Notes under the pieces: generated by a model | The model's input: the letters and a program-made list of their open reading frames with translations, nothing else | Told to the model about the DNA's origin: nothing | Database searches by the model: none | Part shown: one piece after another, positions 47,030 through 57,969 of the stretch | Layout: every line of letters starts with the position of its first letter | Position numbering within the stretch: the first letter of the stretch is position 1 | Translations under genes and position numbers: made by a program | Assembly: GCA_011316305.1 (NCBI GenBank) | Contig: SAUG01000058.1 | Span: forward strand, 1 to 64,000 | Length of the DNA stretch: 64,000 nt | Direction: 5' to 3' | From: Rusavskia elegans | Taxonomy: Eukaryota; Ascomycota; Lecanoromycetes; Teloschistales; Teloschistaceae

Positions 47030-47437
47030 TGTAACGTCCCTGTGTATCAGAGGGCGTTGCGCTCGAGCCTAGCTACAGCCGTGGACGTAGTCCGAGCTAC
47101 TAAATAGTAAGGGAGTCCTAGTATAGATTATCGTAACTAATCCTGTACAGCCGCAGAGGTATAGTTACGATATTACAAGGTATTTTCGTTATAAAGTAAT
47201 TAAGAAGAGAATAGTAGAGACGTATTTAATAATTATATTAACGACTAATAAGAGAAGCTATCTATAGAAATAATAAACGATATATATATTAAGAGTAGCC
47301 GTAAAAGCCGATAGTAGCTATATACTAAAAGCCCTGCTAAAAGCAGCGGCTATAGCGGCTATAGACGGCTATAGATAATTAGGCTCGCTTATCTAGCTAA
47401 TCCTCTAGAGAACCTCTATAGAGTCGTAGACGTAATA
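47030..47437. repeat. LTR, left copy (408 bp)
   Basis: Aligns end to end with 49,980-50,387; the differences I compared are almost all C/T or G/A. Confidence 0.9.
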
Positions 47438-49979
47438 CGGCCCCCCCTATATCGCTTCTTACCTAGCGTAGTTATTATTTACGGGGTATAAAAAGGGTTC
47501 CTTTTCCTCCTCTTTCTATTCTATTAATATCTCTGTTATATATTCTCGCCGAAAAAACCGTTTAAAGTCCTTCGTTTATATCTAATCGAAAGAAATTAAG
47601 ATACCTTTTCCTTATTTATTATATACTCGTAATTTTTTAAAAGAGTATAAGGTCGAGGTCGGTAGAGATACCTACGGTAAATATACTCGGGTTTAGAAAT
47701 CCTATAATCTCCTAATCTCTAATACTACCTATATATTAGTATCCGCCTGTATTTTATTACTAACCTTTAACTAGGGAAGCGTTTTAAAGATAAAAAAAAT
47801 AAACTGCGTTCTAATATCGTAAGTATTTTTAATAAATATTCCGAGGCTTATCGCCGTATCGAATTCTTCCTTAATTCCGAAAAAGAAATTCGTAATAAAT
47901 ATCTTATTTAGGAGTCCGATCTCCGTCGACTCTTTAGTAAATAAGAGCGTTTTATTACTTATTATCGCGCTTTAGATAAACGCGAGAGTAACCTTATCGT
48001 TTAGGAATAACGCGTCCTAGCTCGTTTCGATAAAATCGATAATCCTATTATATTCTATTCCTCTAGTAGTTTTATACTAGCCGCGTAAGAGGTATCTATT
48101 AGATTAATTCCTATATTCGGTTCGGATAATTTAGATTAGTTCCTAAGAGATTTTAACTTCTCTTAGCCCGTAGAGACTATAGGGTCCTAAAGAAAGTCTA
48201 GCGAAAGGTTCTTTTTCTACTATCTTTATATTTTAACTGCTTAAGTATCTATATTATAAGTTATTTCCGGGTCTTCTAAGAGCTCCGCTAATTCCTACTC
48301 CTAAGATACTATCTCGTCCTATAATAATAGCAATAGTAACTAATCGAAGTCTTCGTTCCTAGATTAAGCGTTAAGTATTAGGTCTGGAGTTCTCTTATTC
48401 TAATTTACCTAATTAGGTTCGTAGTATTCAATCTTATTTATAGCTTTAATAATACTCGTATAAACTTTTTTTATATAGTCTATCTATAGCTATTAGATCA
48501 GTTTCCCGCTTTTATTATATTTTTTCGTAAGTTCTTAGAGTAGTTAATAGTATTCCTTCTAAATCTGCGTTTCCTATACTTTTCCGCCTTCTTTAAATCT
48601 TATATCCAGGTCCTTAATATCGGAATAGATTATTATCGACTTAATATCTAATTCCTTATATAATAGATTTTTATAGGCTAGGAGGTATATTATCTGCGGT
48701 TCTATTTTCTTGCTAACTATACTTTTTTCGGTCGTTTTTTCTAAAATTAATTCTTTCTATTCGTTTTCTAGGACTATATAGTCCCTCTGGCTATTAATTA
48801 TAGTAAAGTTCGTTATTCTAATTAATCCGTATTTCGTCTTAACTTTAATATCTAGTACTCTATTATTACGTATTATTCTTCCGTAGATATATCCTTTAAT
48901 TTTATCGTAAAATCCTCTTATAATTTTATTATCCTCCTCTCTATTTACGAGAGCGATTATTTATTAACCTCCGATTTTAACCTTAAGCGCTGTAGTAAGA
49001 GGTTTTTCGGTTTTATACGGCTTAAATCCGACTATTAGCCTCTTTAGTTCTCGCGTTTCTATAGGTTCCTTAGGGTACTATCCTAACCCTTCTTTATCCG
49101 ATAGGTAGATATAGTAATTATCGTCGTAATAGGCTGACCAGCTTTTTACTATATATTTATTAGTTACTTTTCCGGGCGATTCCTCTATTACCTCGAACTA
49201 ATTTTTAGTTACTTTAGTTACTTCCTTAGTTAGGTAATTCTTTTTAAAGTATCCTATCTTTCCGTATAAGTAATAAGCTTTAGTTCGCGATCCTTTAGTC
49301 TCGGTAGTATCGAGCTCTATTAGGTCTCCTCTAGACTTTCTCTTAGCGGGTCCTATTTTAGTAAGCGCCTGCTTATCTAAGTATATTTCGTACTGCCTAG
49401 TATCGATCCTTATCGCTAGTTCGATAAAATCTACTAATAAGTCTGGTTTTTCAATCGCTATTATAGCTTCCTTAACTCTTATATAGAGTCCCTTATAGAA
49501 GTAGGCTTTCAGGGCTAAGTCCTCCTAGTCTATCTTATAAGCTAACGTTCTAAACTAAGCAGTATAAGTAGCTACCGACTTCTGCTGCTTTAGAACTATA
49601 AGCTTCCTACCCGTTACCCTGTCTTTATTACTGTCTCTAAAGGCTTCTTTTATAACTATAATAAAGTTAGTAAAGGTATAGAAGATTTATACTATTTTAT
49701 TTTCCCTTTACCCTTCCGGGTTATCGAGGTAGTCTTCTACTCGAGGCTATACCTAATTAAGGGCAGCCCCTCCTAGATATAATATTATAAATAAGACCTT
49801 AACTACTTTATTAGGAAACTGGCTTATATATAATACGAAGTAGACGTTTATCTAAATAACTTATAGTTTTAAGGATTCTTTATCTCCTTTATAGATATTT
49901 AGTGTTACTACTTTAATACTATCGCTTCAGTCCGTAGGACGGGATAACGAGACTGATATAGTAGGGTAAGTCGTTAAAA

Positions 49980-50387
49980 TATAACGTCCCTATATATTAG
50001 AGGGCGTTACGCTCGAGCCTAACTATAGCCGTAGACGTAGTCCGAGCTATTAAATAGTAAGGGAGTCCTAGTATAGGTTATCGTAACTAATCCTATATAG
50101 CCGTAGAAGTACGGTTACGATATTACGAGGTATTTTTATTATAAGGTAATTAAAAAGAGAATAGTAGAGATATATTTAATAATTATATTAACGACTAACG
50201 AGAGAAGCTATCTATAGGAGTAATAAGCGATATATATATTAAAAGTAGCTATAAAGGCCGATAGTAGCTATACGCTAAAAGCCCTATTAAAAGTAGCAGC
50301 TATAGCGGCTATAGACGGCTATAGATAATTAGGCTCGCTTGTCTGGCTAATCCTCCAGGGAACCTCTGTGGAATCGTGGACGTAACA
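49980..50387. repeat. LTR, right copy (408 bp)
   Basis: Partner of 47,030-47,437. This copy retains more CA/TG near its right end (TCCAGGGAACCTCTGTGG). Confidence 0.9.
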
Positions 50388-50392
50388 TTTAG
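50388..50392. repeat. Target-site duplication, right (TTTAG)
   Basis: Exact match to 47,025-47,029. Confidence 0.85.
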
Positions 50393-52930
50393 CTAAGTAC
50401 TATTTAAAGACTAAAAAGAAATCTATTAAATTCGACGATTTAATTATAGAAATCTTATCTACTATTAATTTATATTTATTAATAGATTTTCTAATCCGAA
50501 AGATAATAAATAAATTTATCGGCAAGCGTAACTAGTCGGCCTAAAAAATCTATTATTATTTAATTAGTAAAAATCTTCGGGGTTTAAACCGTATATACTA
50601 TTTTCTAGATCTAAAATCTTTAAAAAAATATAGTCGACTGCTAGATTTAGATAATCTAGATAATAGTTCTAAAATAACCGCTTTAAAAAGCTACTATAAT
50701 AGAGACGAGGCTATAGAAAAAATTTTGTTACTCTAGTATATATAGGATTAGATTAAAGAGAAATCGGAATAGTATAAACGGCTTTAATCTATTATAGTTT
50801 TCTTTTTCTTTTATTATAATTCTAATTTCGATTAGTAATAGTCTAATTTCTATAGAGTTAAACTAATATTATATTTTTTTTTCCGAAATCTAATTTTTAA
50901 TACCTTCCGGTTTATTAATATAATCGAGTATAATTTTTTAAATAGAGGCCTACTAATACTATAAGATAAATTATATCTATAGCGATAATATACTAAATAC
51001 TAAATATTTTTTCGAAAATAACTTTAAAGATAATAGATTAAAATCTGGCAATAACGAGATAAAAGATAACTATATAAAAGGTCCTAATAAAATTATAACT
51101 AGATATAAATCTAATTAAAACGGGATTAATATATCTATATTATTTAATCTAGATGAATTTTCGGGTAATAGAAACTTTAACTGGTTTAGTAATAACGGCA
51201 GGCTTACTATTTCTTTTATTTAAACTAATTTTATTCGTTCTAACGAGGATATAGTATTATAGTACTAAATTTAATTTAAAACGGTAACTTCTACTATCGA
51301 TAAATATAGTACCGAAGACTTTAATTTCCGGTAATATAAAGTTTTTAAAAAGATAATATAAAGTAATTCCGATTCTAGTAGACTATAGTTATTACTCTAT
51401 TTAGATAGTAAAGCCGTTACCGGAAAGTTTAAAGTTATTAATATTATTATAGTATATCTGGAATTTTTATACTATTAATTTAGTAGGTTTTCCGAATAGT
51501 ACTTTATTTATTATATAGCTTCTATAGGTATAGCTTTTTATTTAATTAACGGTTTAATTTTTTATTTTTTTTATAGCTAATTAAATTAGCGAAACCTAGT
51601 TCTAGTTAAAGTATTATAATATAATTATTATTAATAAAAAGTTTATAGTTAGCTTTAAATAGTTCTATTTTATCGACTAACGATTTCGGTAGATTTAGAA
51701 TAAATTTAATAAATATTTTAGCGGTATAAATATCCTACTATATAGTAATTTTATTCAATTAGCTCTAGTTATAAATATTTCGATATACTTTCTAGTAAGG
51801 TTTTATACTAAACCGGAAGTTATTATAGATAAAGACGTCTATAATATTTTTACGAAAATAATTTTCTATAATAAAAATATATATATTCGAGGAACTATTT
51901 TAAAAGTTTAATAGTTCCGTCGCGTATTAGACTAATTTCGGGATAGTCCTATAGTAATCGAAAGCTGGAAGTTTTTAATTATATATTTAAAATCTAGACT
52001 TTCGGCTAAAGATCGCGCGAGCTTCTACGATATTTTATATTTATATTCTACTAAAAAGGCTATTCGTAGCTATAATAAAAGCCGGTTACGAAACTTCGCT
52101 AGACCTATTATTAAAATCTACGTCTAGAATAGTAGTAATAAATTTAAATAAATTAATTCCGATAATATAAAGTATTTAGAAAACGAACTTTTTTTAGTAA
52201 AGATATTCGAGTTATATTTACGTATAATATAAATATTATAGAAAATTTAATTAATAGTATAATAGATACCGTATACTAAATTCTATAAAACGATAGTATA
52301 TAGAATTTATTTTAAATACTACTAGTAATAGTCTTTATAGAATTCGATTATTATAAAGATAAATTCGGCTAGGATTATAATAATAGATAGTTTATTTCTA
52401 TCGAATAGTAAATATAATAGATCGAATTTAAAGATTAAATTAACTAATAGAATTAGTTTTCTTTAACTTTCGCTTTCGCTATTATAGTATATAAGAGCTA
52501 GAGTTTAATATTAAATAAGGTCGTACTAGATTTAACTAGAAAGAACTTTGCCGCCGGTTTTATTTATATAGTTATTTTACGGGTCCGGAATATTAATAGT
52601 ATTATATTAAAAAATACGTTTAATTACAATAGATTTTCTATATAGGTTTCTCTATCTATTATAACGAAATTTATAAATCTATACCGACGTCTGGATAGAA
52701 ACGATTAGGAGGTCTATTAAATCCTAGAATAGTTAAAAGCGTCTTTCGATAATAAAAATCGGCCGAAATTTATATATAAAGTAGTTATAGACCGATTAGA
52801 TATAATTATAGGCCGTTTAGATATATAATAAACTTAATAATATTACTAGAATTTATATATAAAATTAAAATCAATATTTTATAAATTATTAGATAAAAGA
52901 ATTCTCTAAAATTTTTTAATAATAGACTAT

Positions 52931-53402
52931 TTTCTACAATCGAGATAAATAATATTAAAGAGATACTATTTATCCGGTTTAAATTATATATACTAGATCT
53001 TTATATATCGGATAGTATATATATATATATCTATAATATCCGAAGATTTTAATTTTAACGTTTATATAGTTAGTATAGGATATATAATTAAAAATAGTAG
53101 TTAAAAAAAAGGAATTTTTAATAAAACTATTTCCGAAATACGGATTTCTCGTAGGGCTAGCCCTATTTATAAAGATATCCCTAGCGATTTTTAATAGTAA
53201 AAACGTAGGGGAATATTTTCTAGAATCGAAATAAACGATATTAAAGAGATACTATTTACCTAAATCTAATTATATATACTAGATATTTTTAGATCTAATA
53301 GTATAGATAAATAGCTATAATATCTAAAAGTTTTAGCTTTAGAATTTATATAGTCGGTATACGGTAAAAAGTTATAGAAAATAGTTAAAGAAAAAAAGTT
53401 TT
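52931..53402 (+). repeat. Two direct copies (~185 bp) inside the AT-rich island
   Basis: About 52,931-53,116 and 53,216-53,402 share TTAAAGAGATACTATTTA, TATATATACTAGAT, TATAATATC and TTATATAGT in the same order. They lie downstream of the Helitron helicase region and may be part of its 3' sequence or a further element. Confidence 0.55.
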
Positions 53403-55106
53403 CGATAAATTTATAAATAGAATTATCTACTAAAAAACGCTAAATCTATAGATATAATATCGAAAACTTTTATATATTTTATATTAAATTTAAATCCGAC
53501 TCGATTTTAGATATTTTTATATTATTTAAAAGCGTTCGATCTATTTTAAAAAATATATCTATAGAATTTTAAATACTAGAATATTAATTATATATAATAG
53601 TACTAAATATTCTGGTTCTCTTTTAGTAGTCGGACTTTATATAAGGCTCTACTATAAAGCTAGATTCTAGAAAAATAAAATAATAAAAAGCGAGCTAATA
53701 AAAAACTTTTTTTTAATAATTTAACCTATAATATTTAACTTTATATACTCTATCTAAAATATATAAACCTTTTTTAATTCTATTAATATTAATAATAAAT
53801 ATCTATACGACTTTATATACCTTTCCGGATAGTAGCGGAAATATTAATTTCTAGTTTTTTATACGTTCGGATATTAATAAAATTACTTTAAAGCTTTTCT
53901 ATCTATTCTATAATATAATCTATTTTAAATTAGTTTTCCAAACGTTAGACTTTCCGAATTAGTATTTTACTACCTACTAAATATACCGCGATTATCGAAA
54001 TAAAATCTTTTTTTTACTTTTTTATTTTTTTATTTATTAGGTAAATCTAATTTCTATTATAGACTAATATATTTTCTATAAAACGACTACTAGATCTTAA
54101 TATTCTACTATAGCGACGTAGTCGACGGAATATTTAAATTCTATAAATTCTATAAGCAGATATATAATTTTTAGCGCCGCTAAAGTAATAAAGATTAGAA
54201 TTTTTACTATAACGGCTAGATAATATATTATATACTAATTCTAAAACTAAAAACTATTTTAATATAAATAGTTATAATTAATAATATAGATATATAATAT
54301 ATTAGTATAAAATTAATATATTAATCGAAGCGAAAAAATATAAATATATAATATAGAAAATATAATTCGATATATAATTTAAAAAGAAATTCTATAGATA
54401 TAGCCTGTAGAATTCGTATTAGATAGAAAAAAAGAAATAATATTAGATTCTAACGAATTATTATTATTTTCTATTTATTTACTATATACGTATATATCTT
54501 CTATAGTAATATATTAGTAGAAAAAAATTTTATCGGATTTTATTAAAATAACGTATTAGCTAAAACTTTCTATATAATATAAATATTATCGGTATTATAA
54601 TATATAGGTCTATTAATCAGATTTTATTATTATTTACTTCGTCGTTATAACTCGGAATTATTATATAGAAAATTATCCTTTAGACTAGAAAATTTAAATC
54701 GACGAATATAAAATTCGAATATACGTATTTTTGATTTTCTAACAACGGAATTTTAACTACTCGACTATAAAGCTTTAATATATATATAAAAAAATATTTA
54801 ATATTTATATATACGGTTTTTCTATATCTATATTATATTATAATAATCAGATTATTATTATAAAATTAGTAGACGGAGTAAATAAAATAGTAGAATTTAT
54901 AAATATATATATTAAAATACTATAATTTATATATAATATTTAATATATAGCTTTAAAATTTCTATATTTAATTATATCTTTATATATATAGCCGTATCGT
55001 CTATTAAAGCCGTACTATTTTATAGATTTTAGCTATTTTTACGCTAAATTATAGAAGAGCTAATTAGAATACGATTTAAACGCGGGCAAGTAAACTGTTT
55101 ATAATT

Positions 55107-55317
55107 TTGGCCAGAGCAAAGATATATAGTTTAAACAGTTTGTTAGACAGTTTGTTATCTTTCTACCGTCGATTTTTGGTATTTCCTTACCCCTATTATA
55201 GTACGCTAAGATATCTATCCGTTTATCTATTAGCTATAAAGTATTATCGTATACGTCCGATATATCCGGCGGACTATCAAAATATAAGGTATCTATAATC
55301 TTGGCCAGAGCAAAGAT
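55107..55317 (+). repeat. Short direct repeat (TTGGCCAGAGCAAAGAT) flanking a transposase-end fragment
   Basis: The 17 bp sequence occurs exactly at 55,107-55,123 and 55,301-55,317. Between them lies the third copy of the Fot1-like transposase C-terminal segment (55,157-55,282), much less RIPped than the copy at 43,258. Confidence 0.7.
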
Positions 55318-55526
55318 CTCTGAATATATTTCGTTGTAGCGAGTACAGAGGAGATATAGGATATTATTAGCGTTATAGAGCCGAAGGAAACGTATATTTA
55401 TATAAAGTACGTGTCCGCCCTATATAAAACCCAGAGGACCCAGTATAAAACTGTATATAAGCTTTATACATACATTCGTCGCAACGAATCTCCCTCTACA
55501 ACGAATTGGACGGCTGTGAACGATCG

Positions 55527-55549
55527 TTCGTTGTAGCGAGGGTTGACTG
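55527..55549 (-). repeat. Right terminal inverted repeat (Fot1/pogo type) before a TA
   Basis: Inverse of 43,101-43,123 with two mismatches; followed by TA at 55,550-55,551. A related subterminal motif, TTTCGTTGTAGCGAG, occurs at about 55,330. Confidence 0.75.
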
Positions 55550-55551
55550 TA

Positions 55552-55766
55552 CCTGTCCTGTACTGGGGGCGAGAGCGTTGAAATTATAACCTCTGTAGCG
55601 AGCGTCCTTTGCCGCCCAACGGGTTAGCCAAGCGCAGAGCGCTGAGTACGCGACTTACTGATTGGCTTAGGCAAGATTAGACCAAGATTTTAGGAAGCAA
55701 CAATGCAGCTTATGTAACGGCCGGGTCCGAGTACCGGGTTTTCATAGCTAGAACAGGACTGCGCTG
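55552..55766 (+). repeat. Dispersed repeat, copy 2 (215 bp)
   Basis: Second copy of the sequence at 41,009-41,199, starting exactly at the island boundary. It has an extra ~25 bp (around 55,710-55,735) relative to copy 1. Confidence 0.85.
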
Positions 55767-56049
55767 GTGAAGTTGAATGTACCGACGGTAATAGTCAACG
55801 ATCGCATTGCCAGAATAACAGATGAAGATGCCACACTCGATTTTCCGGGCCTTCTGTAGTGAAAAGGCGAGGGTCTCTTGTGCGCCAGAGCTTAACGTGA
55901 ACTCGTTGATAACCTAAACATACTCGATCGTGATACAAAAGTCCACCAAATGCCAATGGCTTGTGATCTGCATGCATGCTTCAAGTGAAAAAAAAAACCC
56001 TGCTCCATGCTCCTAGCAACTCTTCCGAACTTCCAAAGCATCCAGCCTG
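55767..56049. other. Intergenic, 283 bp
   Basis: 3' flank of the E2 gene; nothing recognised. Confidence 0.4.
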
Positions 56050-56652
56050 TCAAGGTTTGGCATGTGTGTTCGTCCACTGCTTCGCCGTCTTGATAAACTG
56101 CTTCCTATTGTTTCTGTACTCGTCCGAGATGGCGTGCTCAACGGCATCGTCAGGGACAGGCTCGATCATCAGTTGTCGGACGTATTCCAGTGCAGCGGCC
56201 ATCCTCGAACTGGGCTTCCATTCTCCATCCTTTAAGAATCCGAGACACATGGTGCCCTTCCCATCGTTGGTGACATTCGGGTGGTATATCTTCGTCTTCC
56301 AGTTGATTACTGGGGGCTTGAACGGGTACTCGTTGGGAAGCGTGACGTGTACTAGGAATTTTCCGCCCTATGCCGAGTTCCAACGTTAACCGGTGTCCGT
56401 TGGCGGCGGTAACGAAGATGCCGCTGGGTGCAGGGCTGATGTCGCAAAGTGAGATTACTTACGGCGTAAGGGGTATCCTTGGGACCGTTGATAGTGACAA
56501 CCCACTTGAAAAGGTCGTTCTCCGAGATCAGATCAACCTTCATGTCTTCAGGAGGCTCCAACTGGAGGTCCGCAAACTCCTAGTCTGCTGTGAACACGGG
56601 AGACAGAGCTGGCCGGGAGGGCAGACATTACCTTGGTAATGCGCTTGGTCAT
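56050..56652 (-). CDS. Ubiquitin-conjugating enzyme E2
   Basis: Exons 56652-56632, 56579-56463 and 56367-56050 (151 aa, the usual size of a UBC fold); introns 52 and 95 bp. Tiny first exon encodes MTKRITK, then EFADLQLEPPEDMKVDLISE, GPKDTPYA/GGKFLVHVTLPNEYPFKPP, KIYHPNV (HPN at 75-77) and KGTMCLGFLKDGEWKPS with the active-site Cys87, followed by PDDAVEHAISDEY. HPN and Cys are in place, so it should form a ubiquitin thioester and pass ubiquitin to substrates with an E3. It resembles the class I UBC proteins with the L-x-PP-x-x-MKVDLI start; the exact paralogue is not assigned. It is the first intact gene right of the transposon island. Confidence 0.93.
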
Positions 56653-57316
56653 GTTGGTGTATAGTGTGTCGCTGATTATCTATGAGTGTGGTGTCTTCAA
56701 GTTGATGGTCTTTGCATATGATGTTGGAAGTCTTGGTTTTTGTGTTATAAGAAGTGGCTCTGGTAGAGAATGTTGGTTGCTTATATACCCGCGGTATGGA
56801 CTCATCATTGGGCTTCAAGAAACATGTCACTCATATTTCTTCAACTCGAAGGTGTGACTGGAAATGGGGAACCTTGGGGCTCATCATAGTAAGATGTTTA
56901 TTCACTTTGTATTAGCGGCTGTGCTGGAACAAGGGTCTAACTCTTCAGAAGCTACGTCATACGACCCCGTATTCTACTACAACCGCATTGTCGCATCTTT
57001 CGTGCATTCTGTCGTGAAGGTTACATCAGCATTCACGTTCCACTCCTATGATCACCACCGCGGGTGCTCTGAATACCACAGCGTCCCAGTACAGAGTTTG
57101 GAGGATCCTCTTTTGCTGGAGGGCTCAAAGGCAAGAATATCTCGATTTAGCACCTTGATTCGGCATGTTCGAGAAGCCTCACGAGAAGCTTTTTCCAATA
57201 CACAATAGAGGAGGGTGGCATCCTTTCCGCGTTTCCAAGCCGGCAAGCCGACCACGTGGAAGTCACCAAGGATGAGCGAACCAAAGAGCCCGATAGTATT
57301 TGATCTCTCCAGGACT
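56653..57316. other. Intergenic, 664 bp
   Basis: E2 promoter side and SEC11 3' flank; nothing specific seen. Confidence 0.5.
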
Positions 57317-57969
57317 TTATTCACGCTGGAGGACCACCATGACTCCCATGAGTCCCAATAGAACCGTTTTGAGCCACGGATGTTCGGACAATAGGATGGT
57401 GACATAACCCACGAATGGGATATAACCGACAACGCTGCCAATGATGTCCTTCGACCGCTCCAGGTAGTCCTGCCCTCGTGCATACAATTCGGTGTCATCG
57501 GCCATGTTATTGTCGCCCTTGGTCAGTAGCTTGAGTGGTGTGGCCCTGAGATGCTACTTAGCGAAAGTCCTAAGATACCCTTTGTGTAATCAAGGTGTTA
57601 AGAGGTACTTACCCTCCGCCATATCTTCGGACCACTCGATGTACGATTGGAATGTCCTTCCCCCTAACGTTGTAAACCACGATCTCTCCGATCTGTGTGT
57701 CATGGCCTCTATTCCAAAGGAAAAGAAGGTCTCCCCGCTGGAATGCAGGCTCCATGCTCCCAGATAGCACGACCACTATCGGTGAAGGCGAGTCAGTAGC
57801 TACGGAGAGGCCCTTCCATAGCATGAAAGCTGTCGACAGTACAAGAGCAAAGTTCAAGATCTAGAACTTGATCTTAGCACACTCAATCAAGGCTTCAAAC
57901 AGCGCATTGTGGGATTGGTACCTGAGTCAAAAGCTGACGTGGCTGTAGAGAGTTCAGAGCTGACAACAT
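57317..57969 (-). CDS. SEC11: Signal peptidase complex catalytic subunit
   Basis: Exons 57969-57922, 57860-57613 and 57545-57317 (174 aa, typical for SEC11); introns 61 and 67 bp. [16 protein letters not shown] leads into the membrane anchor [18 protein letters not shown]. The S26 peptidase motifs follow: [16 protein letters not shown] with catalytic Ser51, IVHRVV with catalytic His90, and [12 protein letters not shown] with the essential Asp. The conserved C-terminus is [44 protein letters not shown]. The protein cleaves signal peptides in the ER lumen. Every catalytic residue is present. Confidence 0.95.

Larger units (their letters stand above)
47030..50387 (-). mobile_element. LTR retrotransposon (3,358 bp), probably non-autonomous, RIP-mutated
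   Basis: Two 408 bp LTRs (47,030-47,437 and 49,980-50,387) start TGTAACG/TATAACG and end CGTAATA/CGTAACA, the canonical TG...CA blurred by C-to-T changes. A 5 bp TTTAG duplication flanks the whole. Orientation is minus: on that strand an A/G run (AGGGGGGG, about 47,440) abuts the downstream LTR as a polypurine tract, and at about 49,238-49,279 a gag-type CCHC zinc-knuckle spacing appears with Tyr codons where Cys/His are expected. The 2,542 bp interior is too short for full gag-pol, so it is either a gag-only non-autonomous element or internally deleted. No frame remains open. Confidence 0.85.
44990..52680 (+). pseudogene. Helitron Rep/helicase gene, destroyed by RIP and split by an LTR element
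   Basis: The plus strand reads, through many TAA/TAG stops, as a fungal Helitron protein. About 45,080-45,560 resembles the N-terminal region that precedes Rep in fungal Helitrons. 46,010-46,640 resembles the Helitron-like N (Rep) domain: RYKDGRFARY, then later ADDI..NDF and a GYIYS segment where a His-x-His pair is expected. After the LTR insertion, RNLR-GLNRIYYFLDLKSL resumes (about 50,560). 51,410-51,440 carries a Walker-A-like LDSKAVTGKFK of a Pif1 helicase, and 52,470-52,640 matches its C-terminal end (KVVLDLTRKNFAAGF, VRNINS). Joining the flanks of the LTR element restores one frame (VINYL then AKYY). The Helitron's own ends were not located. Confidence 0.75.
43101..55549. mobile_element. 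RIP-degraded nested transposon island
   Basis: 12.4 kb of very AT-rich DNA in which CA and TG dinucleotides are nearly absent and TA abounds, the footprint of C-to-T RIP mutation. Terminal inverted repeats with TA at both ends frame it. It contains a Helitron remnant, a complete LTR retrotransposon inserted in that Helitron, and three copies of a segment (43,258-43,385; about 43,750-43,835; 55,157-55,282) that reads on the minus strand like the C-terminal end of a Fot1/pogo transposase (D-S-P-x-D-I-S-D pattern). Parts at 43,400-44,900 and 53,400-55,100 remain unassigned. No open frame survives. Confidence 0.85.

Noticed and set aside
55107..55298. 63-codon plus-strand frame within the island
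   Set aside because: It is the antisense reading of a transposase C-terminal fragment found three times in the island.
43101..55549. Reading the AT-rich block as a centromere or a gene-sized novel system
   Set aside because: The presence of LTRs with target duplication, Helitron helicase remnants and Fot1-type ends explains most of it as nested, RIPped transposons.
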